A stretch of 61,560 nt of DNA from JAGWGI01 sp050749785 (GCA_050749785.1 JBOGSA010000002.1:1-61560), one strand, 5' to 3'. Numbered from the stretch's first letter, positions 1 to 8,148 are shown. Numbers and translations: made by a program. Notes: generated by a model from the sequence alone, not told the origin.

Positions 1-45
1 GTCTCCTGGCAAGGCCGACCAAAGTCTACAGGAGACCCTCGCACT
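1..45. other. Partial structured element sharing a motif with 6609-6650
   Basis: The first eight bases are perfectly complementary to bases 29-36, giving an 8-bp stem around an inner segment at 6-21 (CTGGCAAGGCCGACCA). The same inner segment, one base shorter, recurs at 6609-6623 and is again followed by a CTACAG-AGA motif. The element is cut by the window edge, so strand and full extent are unknown. No open frame explains it. It may be the 3' part of a small structured RNA; function unknown. Confidence 0.4.
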
Positions 46-129
46 CATACATTCACGACGACAAAAAGAGAAGAGAAAACCCAAATTCTAATATAGTTAC
101 GAAGTTATTTAATTTGTCAAGTTCCTAAA

Positions 130-954
130 ATGGATGGTTGTATGAAGACAGTCAAAAAGATAGGACTTGGATCCTTTGTCAGGATATCTACAGTTCTGGG
201 AGTAATATTTGGTATTGTGGCTGGATGTGCGTGGACTGCCTTAATGCACTTCAATCTGCCAGGCATAGTTCCTGGGGCTGCTGCGGGGGGTGCGGTACTC
301 GTGTTCGTTTTAATTACTGTGATTGGTGCAATATCCGGTGCTGTATTTGCATTGATTGGTGGATGGGTTTACAACATCGTTGCTTCTTTTATTGGAGGGG
401 TACAACTTGACATATCTGGGAGCCCGACAAAAATCAATGCTATTGGCGTGCTTTCCTATGCAAAAATTGTCGCGGCTGAGGCGTTGATCTTCGGAATAAT
501 CGGTGTACTCTTTACGTTAGTTGCGCCAAGCATTGGAGGCACATTATTTTCACAGGCACCGTTGCTTGGAACTTGGGGAGGGATTTTGCTCATTGGAATT
601 CCTGTGCTTGCATTGGTGTTGGGGGCCATTTTTGCATTTGTCTATGCACTGCTCTATAATTATTTTGCAAAGTCTATTGGTGGAATAGTAATTGAGCTCT
701 CTTCAAATCCAACAATAATAAAGTCAATAGGCCCGATTTCGTATGCCAAGATAGTGACCATAATAGAATTAGTAATCCAATTGATAATTGGGGTAGTTGT
801 GAGCATCATTTCTTTTAGTGTGTTGCTGATAGTAACACAGATAGCGAGCGCAGTTATAGCTGCCGTATTCGAATTCATATTCGTACTGATTGGCGCTGCC
901 TTGTACAATTTTATTGCGGGAAAGATTGGAGGAATACAGATAGTCTTGGAATGA
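130..954 (+). CDS. Polytopic membrane protein with repeated transmembrane unit
   Basis: 274 residues, almost entirely hydrophobic, with about six transmembrane segments in three pairs. Each pair ends in a YN-x(3)-A-x(3)-GG pattern followed by a short beta-like tail (residues about 85-95, 175-187 and 265-274). Two copies of a SYAKIV motif (about 109 and 205) precede the next membrane pair, so the protein looks like an internal repeat. The YN...IGG pattern resembles the DUF3566-type membrane domain, a tentative link. ATG at 130 or 142 could start it; AT-rich promoter-like sequence lies at 88-113. Function unknown; it is convergent with the HIT/EndA pair. Confidence 0.7.
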   Translation: MDGCMKTVKKIGLGSFVRISTVLGVIFGIVAGCAWTALMHFNLPGIVPGAAAGGAVLVFVLITVIGAISGAVFALIGGWVYNIVASFIGGVQLDISGSPTKINAIGVLSYAKIVAAEALIFGIIGVLFTLVAPSIGGTLFSQAPLLGTWGGILLIGIPVLALVLGAIFAFVYALLYNYFAKSIGGIVIELSSNPTIIKSIGPISYAKIVTIIELVIQLIIGVVVSIISFSVLLIVTQIASAVIAAVFEFIFVLIGAALYNFIAGKIGGIQIVLE

Positions 955-960
955 TGGGCT

Positions 961-1338
961 TTAGCGCCTAGTCGGTGCTACGCCTGCTACCTTGTAATGG
1001 GGTTTTTCGTCCGCCATTCCGTGGTATCTTGGAATGACATGAATGTGCGCATGCATCACAAACTGGTTCGCATCCTTTCCGCTGTTCGCGACTATGTTTA
1101 TTCCGGTGGCGTGGACTTCCTTGATTGCGCGCTTTGCCAGTTTCTTTGCAATTGTAAACATATGGGCATTGGTCTCATCCGGCATCTTCAGAGTGCTTTC
1201 GTAGTGCTTGTTAGATATCACTAGCATGTGTCCCTTCGTTGCAGGGAACTTGTCATATATTGCGTAGCATATACTATCGCTGAAGAGCAACTTGCTATTG
1301 TCATCATTTTTTATTTTACAAAATATGCAATCTCTCAT
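961..1338 (-). CDS. HIT-family nucleotide hydrolase/transferase
   Basis: 125 residues. The N-terminus has a CIFCKI zinc-type motif, and the histidine triad H-A-H-I-H-V-I lies near residue 96-102, the nucleotide-binding and catalytic signature of HIT (Hint-like) proteins that cleave nucleoside phosphoramidates or related nucleotide conjugates. Length is normal for the family. It begins 4 nt after the end of endA on the same strand, so the two are probably co-transcribed, with endA first. The true substrate cannot be told from sequence. Confidence 0.9.
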   Translation of the reverse strand: MRDCIFCKIKNDDNSKLLFSDSICYAIYDKFPATKGHMLVISNKHYESTLKMPDETNAHMFTIAKKLAKRAIKEVHATGINIVANSGKDANQFVMHAHIHVIPRYHGMADEKPHYKVAGVAPTRR

Positions 1339-1342
1339 AGAA

Positions 1343-2500
1343 TCACGGTTGCATCCAGTCTATCTCGTAATAATCGTGCTTGCTCTTCGGCAATTCTATT
1401 CTTCTCACTTTATAATAGGTGACCGCGGTCTCCCTGTCTGCGATTGCAAGGATTAACTCGAGCTTCTTGCCCTGCGCCTCCTTTATTGCTCCGGAGAGTT
1501 CGCTGCCTCCTATGTATTCCTCTTCACTTAGAGAAAGCATTGCATATTTGGGCGGCGACTTTGTTGGTGTGTCAGTCTCGCCCCCGTGCCTGTGATAAAG
1601 AATGTAATCTATTGCAGTTTTCTTGGCCCTTGCTTTTCCCGGAATTGCAAGTATGAAAGTCTTTCTCACAGAATGCGCCACTCTGATTGCTCGTGCCCAC
1701 TCAGAGATGAGCAATTTTGATTCCTTGGGGAATACCTGAAGGACATGTTTTGAGTGGATCCAGTTGTTGTCCTTTACCGGCCTTGCCCCGGGGAAATATA
1801 CTCTGAAGTGGGTTCCGAACTTGAATCCCGTCTTTATCACATAACCGTGATTTCTCCAGTCGCTATAGACCTCGTAGAGCTGCGGAAAATCTTGACGCCT
1901 TTCCTTTGCATATTTGAGGACCTTGCTCTTTGTGGTGTTCCTTAGCTTTAGCTTTCCCTTGTCCATCAAAAAGAGGGTTTCGTATGCATCAAGCTTGTTT
2001 AGCTGCCCCCTGTCTGCTGCTTTGTATGTGCCGAATTGACCAAGCCAGTATTTCTCGTATAGTTCCTTGCCCTTTTTGTTGTCATCGAGTATTGAAAGGA
2101 GGTCGTGCTCGAAAAATGTGCCCTTCAGCTTTTGGGTCGATAGTGAAAATGGTGAAGTGGGGTAGCGTTTTGTATTGTATGAACGCGGCTTTAGGTATTT
2201 GAAATCAGGACCGCGCAGTACCAGCCCCCTGTCCCTCCAGTCCTTGTATGCAAGATATTTTACCATAAGCTTGCTTTTTGTGTCCAACTTCTCTGCGATT
2301 TGCCCGAATGTGATTGGCTTGCGGTTTGAGATGCATTGTGCATTCCTGACTTCAAGTAGGTAAAGCGCTTCTACCGGCATGAGCTCAAGGCGTTTGCCGC
2401 TCTGGAAACCGTAGTAAGATCCTCTAAGCTGCTCCCTTGTTTCTGGGTCTGCGGCGTACACTTTGCCCTTTTCGAATTCGAGCTTTAGGTCCATTGACAT
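1343..2500 (-). CDS. endA: tRNA-splicing endonuclease, three-unit type
   Basis: 385 residues, about twice a homotetramer-type EndA (about 180). The central-C-terminal unit holds the catalytic domain: FGTHFRVY with Tyr235, IHSKH with His249 and AHSVRK with Lys280, the Tyr/His/Lys triad that cuts bulge-helix-bulge introns. An N-terminal unit (about 1-115) resembles the alpha N-domain, and a further C-terminal domain without the triad (about 310-385) resembles a structural beta unit. This order matches the epsilon-2 three-unit enzyme described from ARMAN archaea, which has broad substrate specificity. It precedes the HIT gene by 4 nt. A tRNA-Gly with an apparently non-canonical intron lies at 8064-8148, a fitting substrate. 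Confidence 0.93.
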   Translation of the reverse strand: MSMDLKLEFEKGKVYAADPETREQLRGSYYGFQSGKRLELMPVEALYLLEVRNAQCISNRKPITFGQIAEKLDTKSKLMVKYLAYKDWRDRGLVLRGPDFKYLKPRSYNTKRYPTSPFSLSTQKLKGTFFEHDLLSILDDNKKGKELYEKYWLGQFGTYKAADRGQLNKLDAYETLFLMDKGKLKLRNTTKSKVLKYAKERRQDFPQLYEVYSDWRNHGYVIKTGFKFGTHFRVYFPGARPVKDNNWIHSKHVLQVFPKESKLLISEWARAIRVAHSVRKTFILAIPGKARAKKTAIDYILYHRHGGETDTPTKSPPKYAMLSLSEEEYIGGSELSGAIKEAQGKKLELILAIADRETAVTYYKVRRIELPKSKHDYYEIDWMQP

Positions 2501-2629
2501 CTCCCTACTACTTGGCTGAAAAGATATAAAGAGGGAATTAGATGGATGCTGTTTGTCAAGGCAATGAAAGGAAAGAATCTCAGCAAGGCTTATAATCTTC
2601 CTTGTCTTCTATAATAGAAAGTGCTATTT

Positions 2630-3649
2630 ATGGAGAACGAAAGGACAGTGCAGATCGAAAAATCAACGCCGCAGTTGCCCGAGGATCTCAAGAGGATTAT
2701 GACAAAGCAGGGCTACCACTTTGTCGGCAAACATTCTGCCATAAAGACATGCAACTACACCGCAGAGAGCATGAGGCTTGATGGGGCTACCTGCTACAAG
2801 CACCAATTCTACGGGATACAGAGTTGGAGATGCATGCAGAGCACGCCTGCGATCGGATGCAACCTTGCATGCAGCTTCTGCTGGCGAATAATACCTGAGG
2901 AGATTGGTATAAACTGGAACGAGCTCAATGCGCTTGGCAACTGGGACGATCCTGATTCGATCGTGGACGGATTGATTGCAGAGCAGCGCAAACTGGTCAG
3001 TGGCTTCAAGGAAAACCCAAAGACCGATCTTAGGAGATGGAAGGAGGCAAATGATCCTGCGCACGTTGCGCTTAGCCTCACTGGAGAGCCGATGTTCTAT
3101 CCATTGATGAGCAAGCTGCTTGATGCGTTCCATAGAAGAAATATCAGCACATTCCTTGTCACCAACGGCACGATGGTCGGGGCCCTAAAGAAGCTAACGG
3201 TTATGCCCACACAACTTTATGTATCAATACAAGCGCCTAACAAGGAGATTTATGAGCAGACTGCACGTGCAAAGACACTCAATGCGTGGCAGAACTTCCA
3301 GGAATTCCTCTCTTTATTCTCAACGCTAGCAACGCGCAGAGTTTTCAGGCTCACTTTGGTGAAGGGAGCAAACATGATTGATACTAAGGGCTATGCAGAT
3401 TTGATTGCTAAGGGTAAACCAGATTATGTTGAGGTGAAGGGCTTTTCCTATGTTGGGGGCGCAAGGGGCGAAGCGCGTGATCTCTCCTACGAACAGATGC
3501 CAAGGAAAGAGGAGATAATAGATTTTGCGGCCACGCTTGCAAAAGAATCCGGCTACATTGTTGCAGACTATCATGAGCACAGCAAGGTGGTTCTTCTTTG
3601 CGCAGATGAGAACGCAATATCAAATAGGCTGTTGCACTTCCAAAAATGA
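2630..3649 (+). CDS. taw1: tRNA 4-demethylwyosine synthase (radical SAM, Taw1)
   Basis: 339 residues from the ATG. The radical-SAM motif CNLACSFC gives Cys77, Cys81 and Cys84 for the SAM-binding cluster. Cys41, Cys55 and Cys68 upstream fit the second 4Fe-4S cluster of TYW1/Taw1. The enzyme condenses N1-methylguanosine-37 of tRNA-Phe with pyruvate-derived carbons, the first step of wyosine synthesis in archaea. A TATA-like TTATAAT lies at 2589-2595. An in-frame GTG at 2621 would be nearly leaderless from that promoter, so the start may be nine bases earlier. The next gene begins 4 nt after its stop. Confidence 0.95.
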   Translation: MENERTVQIEKSTPQLPEDLKRIMTKQGYHFVGKHSAIKTCNYTAESMRLDGATCYKHQFYGIQSWRCMQSTPAIGCNLACSFCWRIIPEEIGINWNELNALGNWDDPDSIVDGLIAEQRKLVSGFKENPKTDLRRWKEANDPAHVALSLTGEPMFYPLMSKLLDAFHRRNISTFLVTNGTMVGALKKLTVMPTQLYVSIQAPNKEIYEQTARAKTLNAWQNFQEFLSLFSTLATRRVFRLTLVKGANMIDTKGYADLIAKGKPDYVEVKGFSYVGGARGEARDLSYEQMPRKEEIIDFAATLAKESGYIVADYHEHSKVVLLCADENAISNRLLHFQK

Positions 3650-3653
3650 TTAC

Positions 3654-4688
3654 ATGGCAAAGAAGGCTAAACGATCAATTTTATCCTTAGGGGACATACA
3701 CGGCCACTCAGATTACAGGAATAGGATACACGGTTATGAGCGAATAATCATTCTGATAATGCTGCTTAGTTTCGTTGTCTTTGCTGCGATTGCGATATTT
3801 GGAATTTTAAATGCGGGGGTTGCAACTTTCGTAAAAAATGTTGAATCGATAAATCTGTTCTACTACCTGATTGCAGTTGTTGTGGTATTCAGTGGCTATG
3901 TGTTGCGATTCCCGAAATGGGAGATGTACATCAAAAGACTTGGGGTGAAGATTGACAGAAAAAAGAACTTCATGATTTACCTCTCGATGTACTCCATGGA
4001 CATCACTCCTGGAAGATGGGGGAGGGCGATAGTTTCTTACACAATAAACCGCCTGACTAATGTAAAATTCAGCAGGACCTTTCCTGCGGTTGTCGCAGAC
4101 ATATTCACTGACTTTGCAGGCTTTGCGATTGTTGCTGTTGCTGCGGCGTTTCTTGTGCATCAATACGTCCTAGTGGCCTTAGTTGCAAGCAGCATGCTCC
4201 TTATCCCGTTCGTCTTCCTTTACAGCAAGACCGCATACTCCATCTTCAGTACAAGGTTGAGAAAAAACAAGCTCTTCTCCAAACTCTTTGAGGTTGGGGA
4301 CAAGTATTTCATACATAACAAGCTTCTTGGGAAGAAGGTTTATCTCTATTCCATGGTGTACACGATTCCTGCGATGATAATCAACGGTCTTGGGCTTTAT
4401 TTTGTGATGCTCGCATTTGGAATAAATGTGGGAATTGCATATATTCCAACGATAATCTTCATTTCGTCGATTTCAACGATGCTCGGGATGGTTACAGGCC
4501 TGCCGGCAAATATTGGGGTCACTGATGCGACATTGCTCGGTTTCCTTGTGGCATTCTTTGGGGGATTTGGAGTTGATATAGGACTTGCATCGGTGATAAC
4601 CATCTTCTCGCGTCTTGTGCAGATCTGGTTCGTACAGCTCTTTGGCTTCCTTTCTTTGGGATACACGCTTAGATACTGGAAGAAGTGA
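3654..4688 (+). CDS. Flippase-like membrane protein (UPF0104/LPG-synthase TM family)
   Basis: 344 residues. A charged cytosolic N-terminus of about 25 residues is followed by roughly eight transmembrane segments. A GRWGRA-type loop, a late G-x-PANIG motif (SSISTMLGMVTGLPANIG region) and a terminal hydrophobic pair match the UPF0104 / lysylphosphatidylglycerol synthetase transmembrane family. Archaeal members include AglD-type proteins linked to lipid-carrier flipping in N-glycosylation; which substrate applies here is not shown. It starts 4 nt after taw1, so probably one transcript. Its 3' end overlaps convergent dphB by 20 nt. Confidence 0.8.
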   Translation: MAKKAKRSILSLGDIHGHSDYRNRIHGYERIIILIMLLSFVVFAAIAIFGILNAGVATFVKNVESINLFYYLIAVVVVFSGYVLRFPKWEMYIKRLGVKIDRKKNFMIYLSMYSMDITPGRWGRAIVSYTINRLTNVKFSRTFPAVVADIFTDFAGFAIVAVAAAFLVHQYVLVALVASSMLLIPFVFLYSKTAYSIFSTRLRKNKLFSKLFEVGDKYFIHNKLLGKKVYLYSMVYTIPAMIINGLGLYFVMLAFGINVGIAYIPTIIFISSISTMLGMVTGLPANIGVTDATLLGFLVAFFGGFGVDIGLASVITIFSRLVQIWFVQLFGFLSLGYTLRYWKK

Positions 4689-5445
4689 ATTTGTGGATAG
4701 CTTCCTCTTCAGCGAAATTCATTTTGCCTGGAACAATTATTGAGATTACCTTGTTCTCGAATTTCTTTAGAACACGCTTGTCTATCTTTCCGAATTCAAC
4801 GTATTCTATGGTTTGGGTTTGCTTTCCTACGTCTCCCATTATCAACAACTTCCTATCTGGCGTCATGATGCCGTATTTTCTCTGTTCGTCTGCTGTGTGC
4901 AGCAGGGGAATTGCCTCGCCTAGGCGCATCCTTCTCTTCTCCTTGTAGTGGTAGTCAAAAAGCGCGAGCGTGTGCTCATCGTTTGCTATGTTCTTTTTTA
5001 TCACATCGATGAACGATATCGGCTTGTAGTTCTCGCTCCAAAATGTTATGGTGGTTGGAGGGCCGAACTTGTAGATGTCCAGTCCGCTCTGCCCTATCGC
5101 TGCTGAAAAGATGTTTGAGGAATGGAATACCCCGTATTGCACGCTGTTCTTTTCAGCAAGATCTAGGATTGTGTGATGGGTTGTTGCTATGAGCGGATCG
5201 CCAGAAACTAAAATTGCGACATCCCCGCTTCTTGCCCTGTTGACTATCTGGATTGCATTTTCCTCAAGATCCGATCGCTCAAGGGGCTTTATTCCCTTGC
5301 CAAAGAGCCCCTCTAGATGGTTTATGTCCTCTTGCTCGATGTAATTTGTGTACTGGTCAAGCAGCAGCTCAGAGTTCTTGAGCGCTACTAGTGCGCTTGA
5401 TGTCACATCCCTGTTTGTCAGTCCTATCCCGGCTAGAAAGAGCAT
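4669..5445 (-). CDS. dphB: Diphthine synthase
   Basis: 258 residues. The start MLFLAGIGL, the SGDPL motif near residue 99, and the later GQSGLDIYKFGPP and FDYHY blocks are typical of the tetrapyrrole-methylase fold of archaeal DphB/Dph5. It methylates the modified histidine of elongation factor 2 with SAM on the way to diphthamide. Length is normal (about 255-265). It lies 7 nt downstream of radA on the same strand, so it is probably the second gene of a radA-dphB operon. It overlaps the flippase-like gene tail to tail. Confidence 0.95.
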   Translation of the reverse strand: MLFLAGIGLTNRDVTSSALVALKNSELLLDQYTNYIEQEDINHLEGLFGKGIKPLERSDLEENAIQIVNRARSGDVAILVSGDPLIATTHHTILDLAEKNSVQYGVFHSSNIFSAAIGQSGLDIYKFGPPTTITFWSENYKPISFIDVIKKNIANDEHTLALFDYHYKEKRRMRLGEAIPLLHTADEQRKYGIMTPDRKLLIMGDVGKQTQTIEYVEFGKIDKRVLKKFENKVISIIVPGKMNFAEEEAIHKFTSSSI

Positions 5446-5452
5446 TGAAACA

Positions 5453-6403
5453 CTAGTCCTTTATCCCGTCTGTTGTTATCTTGATCACGCATTCGCCCTC
5501 AGGCATGCTCGGCGAATCAACGAGCCTAACTATCCTCTTGTCCTCCTTTCCCTTCCTCATATACAGCCTTGTCTTTGCCGCATGGGCGAGGATGTTGCCG
5601 CCGATCGGGGTTGTAGGGTCGCCAAATAGTATTCCAGGATTGTCCATGACCTGGTTTGTTATGTAGACCGCTATTTTGTGCGTGTCAGCAAGCATCTGTA
5701 GTTTGTGGATGTGTGCGTTGAGCTTTTGCTGCCTCTCGTTTAGCGTCCCCCTTCCTAGGAACTCCGCCCTGAAGAGAGAGGTTATGGAATCGACAACTAT
5801 GAGTTTGATGTTCTTCTCGCGAATGAGCTTGTCAGCGCGTTCTGCAGAAAGGACTTGCTGCTCTGTGGTCTGGGCGCGTATGAGATAGATATTCTCCAAT
5901 ACTTTCTTTGGGTCCAGATCCGCAGCCTTTGCTATGCTCTCAATCCTTTCGGGGCTGAATGTGCCCTCTGTGTCAATGAATAGAACTCCTCCGTCTAGTC
6001 CACCCTTTGAAAGAGGAAGTTGGACATTGACTGTGAGCTGGAATCCGATTTGCGACTTTCCGGCTGCGAATCTTCCGTATGCTTCGGTTATCGCCTTTAC
6101 CTCAACCCCTCCGCCAATGAGCTCGTCGAACCCCTTTGCTCCCGTTCTTATCTTCCCAAGCGCCTTTGTGGTCTCGTACGCCTCGGTTCCGGTCTGGAAG
6201 TCAAGTGTTGTTGCCTGCTTTGCCGCATCAATTGCCTTCTTTGCCGCATCGGTTGAGAGTCCAGTTGTGTCTGCTAGCTCGCCGACTAGCGCCGCTGCTA
6301 TCTTGTCAAGTGTGTCGTAACCCGCGGTAATTAGCTTTTGGGCCGATGTCGGGCCTATGCCTGGCAGATCTTCAATGCTCTTTATTCCTTTCTCCTTTGC
6401 CAT
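5453..6403 (-). CDS. radA: DNA repair and recombination protein RadA
   Basis: 316 residues, normal for archaeal RadA. Residues about 8-60 form the helix-hairpin-helix N-domain (LPGIGPTSAQKL). The RecA core has Walker A at 110-117, here GRFAAGKS rather than the usual GEFGSGKT, and Walker B at the LIVVDS segment. Further on, ITNQV and the GGN stretch fit DNA loop 2. RadA forms filaments on single-stranded DNA and catalyses homologous strand exchange. It is first of a likely operon with dphB; the spacer upstream (6404-6540) holds its promoter. The altered Walker A is still a valid P-loop. Confidence 0.96.
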   Translation of the reverse strand: MAKEKGIKSIEDLPGIGPTSAQKLITAGYDTLDKIAAALVGELADTTGLSTDAAKKAIDAAKQATTLDFQTGTEAYETTKALGKIRTGAKGFDELIGGGVEVKAITEAYGRFAAGKSQIGFQLTVNVQLPLSKGGLDGGVLFIDTEGTFSPERIESIAKAADLDPKKVLENIYLIRAQTTEQQVLSAERADKLIREKNIKLIVVDSITSLFRAEFLGRGTLNERQQKLNAHIHKLQMLADTHKIAVYITNQVMDNPGILFGDPTTPIGGNILAHAAKTRLYMRKGKEDKRIVRLVDSPSMPEGECVIKITTDGIKD

Positions 6404-6726
6404 TTGACCCCCATAGAAAATGATGTAACTAATATTGGGAGAAATAGGAATAATAACCCTTCGAAAATTCGGCTATTTTGGGTGCCTTGCCGATAAAAGA
6501 GAGCAACGCAAGGAATATATAGCTAGAGCGAATGAAGAGATAAGAAATTTTCATGGGAAGCTCAGGTAGGCAAGAAAAATTAGGAAGAGGCCAATCCGTT
6601 TGCACGGACTGGCAAGGCGACCAGTTTAACCCTTCCTACAGTAGAGAACCCGTGACTATATTCAGGGATTCAAGATTTAAAAATCTTTGTAATTAGTGGA
6701 ATATTTCATAAAGATGGAAGGTTACT
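6404..6726. other. Intergenic region between radA and DUF92 gene
   Basis: A 323-bp spacer without a plausible gene. It contains the divergent radA promoter side (about 6420-6470), a TATATA stretch at about 6514-6520 which could serve the candidate RNA at 6579-6655, and an AT-rich segment near 6670-6690 (ATTTAAAAATC) that could serve the DUF92 gene. A GGAAGG ribosome-binding-like site lies just before the DUF92 ATG at 6727. Confidence 0.5.
6579..6655 (+). ncRNA. Candidate structured small RNA (three-way junction)
   Basis: GGAAG at 6583-6587 pairs with CTTCC at 6632-6636. Inside, TCCG/CGGA (6595-6598 with 6605-6608) forms a hairpin that abuts a second hairpin, CTGG/CCAG (6609-6612 with 6621-6624), with loop CAAGGCGA. 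The closing stem is followed at once by TACAG. The second hairpin and the downstream CTACAG-AGA motif recur at positions 6-35 of this window, so this is a repeated element and not a chance fold. It does not match SRP RNA or tRNA, and RNase P RNA would be longer. The ACA directly after the stem is compatible with an H/ACA-type guide but that is speculation. Strand is inferred. Confidence 0.4.
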
Positions 6727-7413
6727 ATGACCGATTTTCTGACGTTAAATAGGAGCGGAATAATAGCATCTGTGGCAGTGGGAGTATTGCTTTTGCTCTT
6801 TGGCGGCTTATCCTTAGGGCCGTTCTTTCTTGGAGTTATGTTATGGTTCCTCTTCCTTTCCGGAGCTGTTACTTGGATAGGAAAGAGCAGGAAGAAGGCG
6901 ATAGGAGTCTACCAGCGCTATAGGAACTGGAAGAATGTGGCTGCGAACGGGATAATACCCGTACTCATCGTTGTTTTATACCATTTCAGTAGCGCAGGGC
7001 AGATAATGCCTGTTAGCTTCATAATCGTATCATATGTTGCAAGCGTGGCTGCGATAACCGCGGACAAATTCTCAAGCGAGCTAGGCGTCCTAACCGGCAG
7101 GCCCAGCGAACTTATGACAATGAGGAAGGTCAGGCAGGGAACATCTGGGGCGGTAACAGTAGCTGGAATAGCAGCCGGGCTATTGGGATCGCTCTTTATT
7201 GGGGTAACAATTCTGGCGGTGCTCCCAATTCTACCTCAAGCGAACTACGGGATACTTCTTGTGGTGGTTGTGATTGCAGGATTTGTCGGCAATCTTGTCG
7301 ACTCGGTGTTTGGGCACTTTGAAGAAAGAGGGATAGGTAACAAGTTTACTACAAACTTTGCCTGCTCGTTTGCAGGTTGGGCGGCAGGACTTTTGCTTCT
7401 TCTAATTTTATAA
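6727..7413 (+). CDS. DUF92/TMEM19-family membrane protein
   Basis: 228 residues with about six transmembrane segments. The block ADKFSSELG...P...KVRQGTSGAVT (about residues 118-142) and the terminal NLVDSVFG...NF motif are the signature of the DUF92 family, related to CTP-dependent prenol/phytol phosphate kinases (VTE5/VTE6 type). The family is taken to act on isoprenoid alcohols or phosphates in the membrane; archaeal members are not firmly assigned. A GGAAGG ribosome-binding site stands 5 nt before the ATG. The 3' end overlaps the convergent gene by 6 nt. Confidence 0.85.
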   Translation: MTDFLTLNRSGIIASVAVGVLLLLFGGLSLGPFFLGVMLWFLFLSGAVTWIGKSRKKAIGVYQRYRNWKNVAANGIIPVLIVVLYHFSSAGQIMPVSFIIVSYVASVAAITADKFSSELGVLTGRPSELMTMRKVRQGTSGAVTVAGIAAGLLGSLFIGVTILAVLPILPQANYGILLVVVVIAGFVGNLVDSVFGHFEERGIGNKFTTNFACSFAGWAAGLLLLLIL

Positions 7414-7716
7414 AGGCAAAAATGATCTCTTTAGCGCATCTACGTAGTCTTCCACCTGTAGATTCGCAAGCTCTGCCTTGCTCACGTCTCCGTTGAATGC
7501 CATCCATTCCAGTTTGCTTACGACTTCGTGCAATTTCATGTCGACCAGATTGGTGTGCTTTAGCCTCTGTGGGGTGAAGTTGCCTTCCTTGTCCATAAAT
7601 CTGCTTACAGATTCGACTACCTCATCATGCGGAAACTCCGTTCTCAATACGGTTATTGCTCCCTTCATTATCTCCATGTTCTGCTTTGGATTCGTTGTCT
7701 GCATGGTATCACTCAA
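7408..7716 (-). CDS. Small conserved unknown protein
   Basis: 102 residues, mildly acidic, predicted mostly helical, with no cysteine pair, signal peptide or membrane segment. I do not recognise the family. Its start overlaps the stop of the next upstream gene by 4 nt, which says the two are translationally coupled. Its 3' end overlaps the convergent DUF92 gene. Coding is supported by the full-length open frame, the overlap and codon use like its neighbours. Confidence 0.7.
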   Translation of the reverse strand: MSDTMQTTNPKQNMEIMKGAITVLRTEFPHDEVVESVSRFMDKEGNFTPQRLKHTNLVDMKLHEVVSKLEWMAFNGDVSKAELANLQVEDYVDALKRSFLPL

Positions 7717-7940
7717 AACCTCTTTAGCTCGTCTCTGTGAAATCCGAGTTCTATTGCGCCTGCAATCAGCTTCTGGTGGCCATCGCTTGTATCCGGCTCG
7801 ATTATTATATGCGGGCCAGAAAGCCTTGCGATCTGCTTGAAGACATAGGCAGGTATCTGGAGGGTCTCAAAATGAGCCATCACCCTTTGGTATCTTTCCC
7901 TTGTTGCACCCTGCGATTCGTTGTAGTTTAATTTTGCCAT
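7713..7940 (-). CDS. Small unknown protein, first of a two-gene operon
   Basis: 75 residues from the ATG; a TTG one codon earlier could also serve. The protein is soluble, with a helix rich in Arg/Gln followed by a short SGPHIIIEPDTSDGH segment. I do not recognise it. A TATA-like TTTTAAA on the minus strand lies at about 7972-7978. It is coupled by a 4-nt overlap to the 102-residue protein. Function unknown. Confidence 0.65.
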   Translation of the reverse strand: MAKLNYNESQGATRERYQRVMAHFETLQIPAYVFKQIARLSGPHIIIEPDTSDGHQKLIAGAIELGFHRDELKRF

Positions 7941-8063
7941 CAAATCAGTTGATAGATTATGGTTTTCCTTGTTTAAAAGCGTGCCTTATTAATCGTTTTT
8001 AACAAGAAATGTTGTGATTTTGCTACCTAGGTGATGGGTGCGCTTTTTTGTTTAAAATAGGAT

Positions 8064-8148
8064 GCGAGCGCCGGGATTTGAACCCGGGCAACAAGCTTGG
8101 GAAGCTTACACTACAAGTTTGTGTCCTACCAGGCTAGACTACGCTCGC
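8064..8148 (-). tRNA. tRNA-Gly (CCC), probably with a short intron
   Basis: Read on the minus strand: acceptor GCGAGCG/CGCTCGC, D-arm with GTCT/GGAC, T-arm CCGGG-TTCAAAT-CCCGG. G1-C72, C2-G71, G3-C70 and A73 suit glycine. The anticodon arm AAGC-TTCCCAA-GCTTG gives anticodon CCC. Between the D-stem and the anticodon stem there are 13 extra bases, best removed as an intron at about 8108-8120, leaving a perfect CAAGC/GCTTG stem and a 72-nt tRNA. Its flanks ACAC/GTGT can pair as in a relaxed bulge-helix-bulge. Reading it as tRNA-Tyr (GTA) with a canonical 37/38 intron leaves an A-C mismatch in the stem and lacks C1-G72, so it is less likely. Confidence 0.85.

Noticed and set aside
4685..4948. Long open frames antisense to dphB, radA, gyrA, acdA and similar genes
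   Set aside because: They lie wholly inside well-identified genes, lack family features and promoters, and follow the codon structure of the other strand.
6579..6655. RNase P RNA or SRP RNA
   Set aside because: Far too short for RNase P RNA, and the conserved GGAAAGUCC-type and SRP helix 8 motifs are absent.
8064..8148. tRNA-Tyr (GTA) with a canonical 37/38 intron
   Set aside because: Needs an A-C mismatch in the anticodon stem and lacks the C1-G72 pair of archaeal tRNA-Tyr; glycine identity bases are all present.
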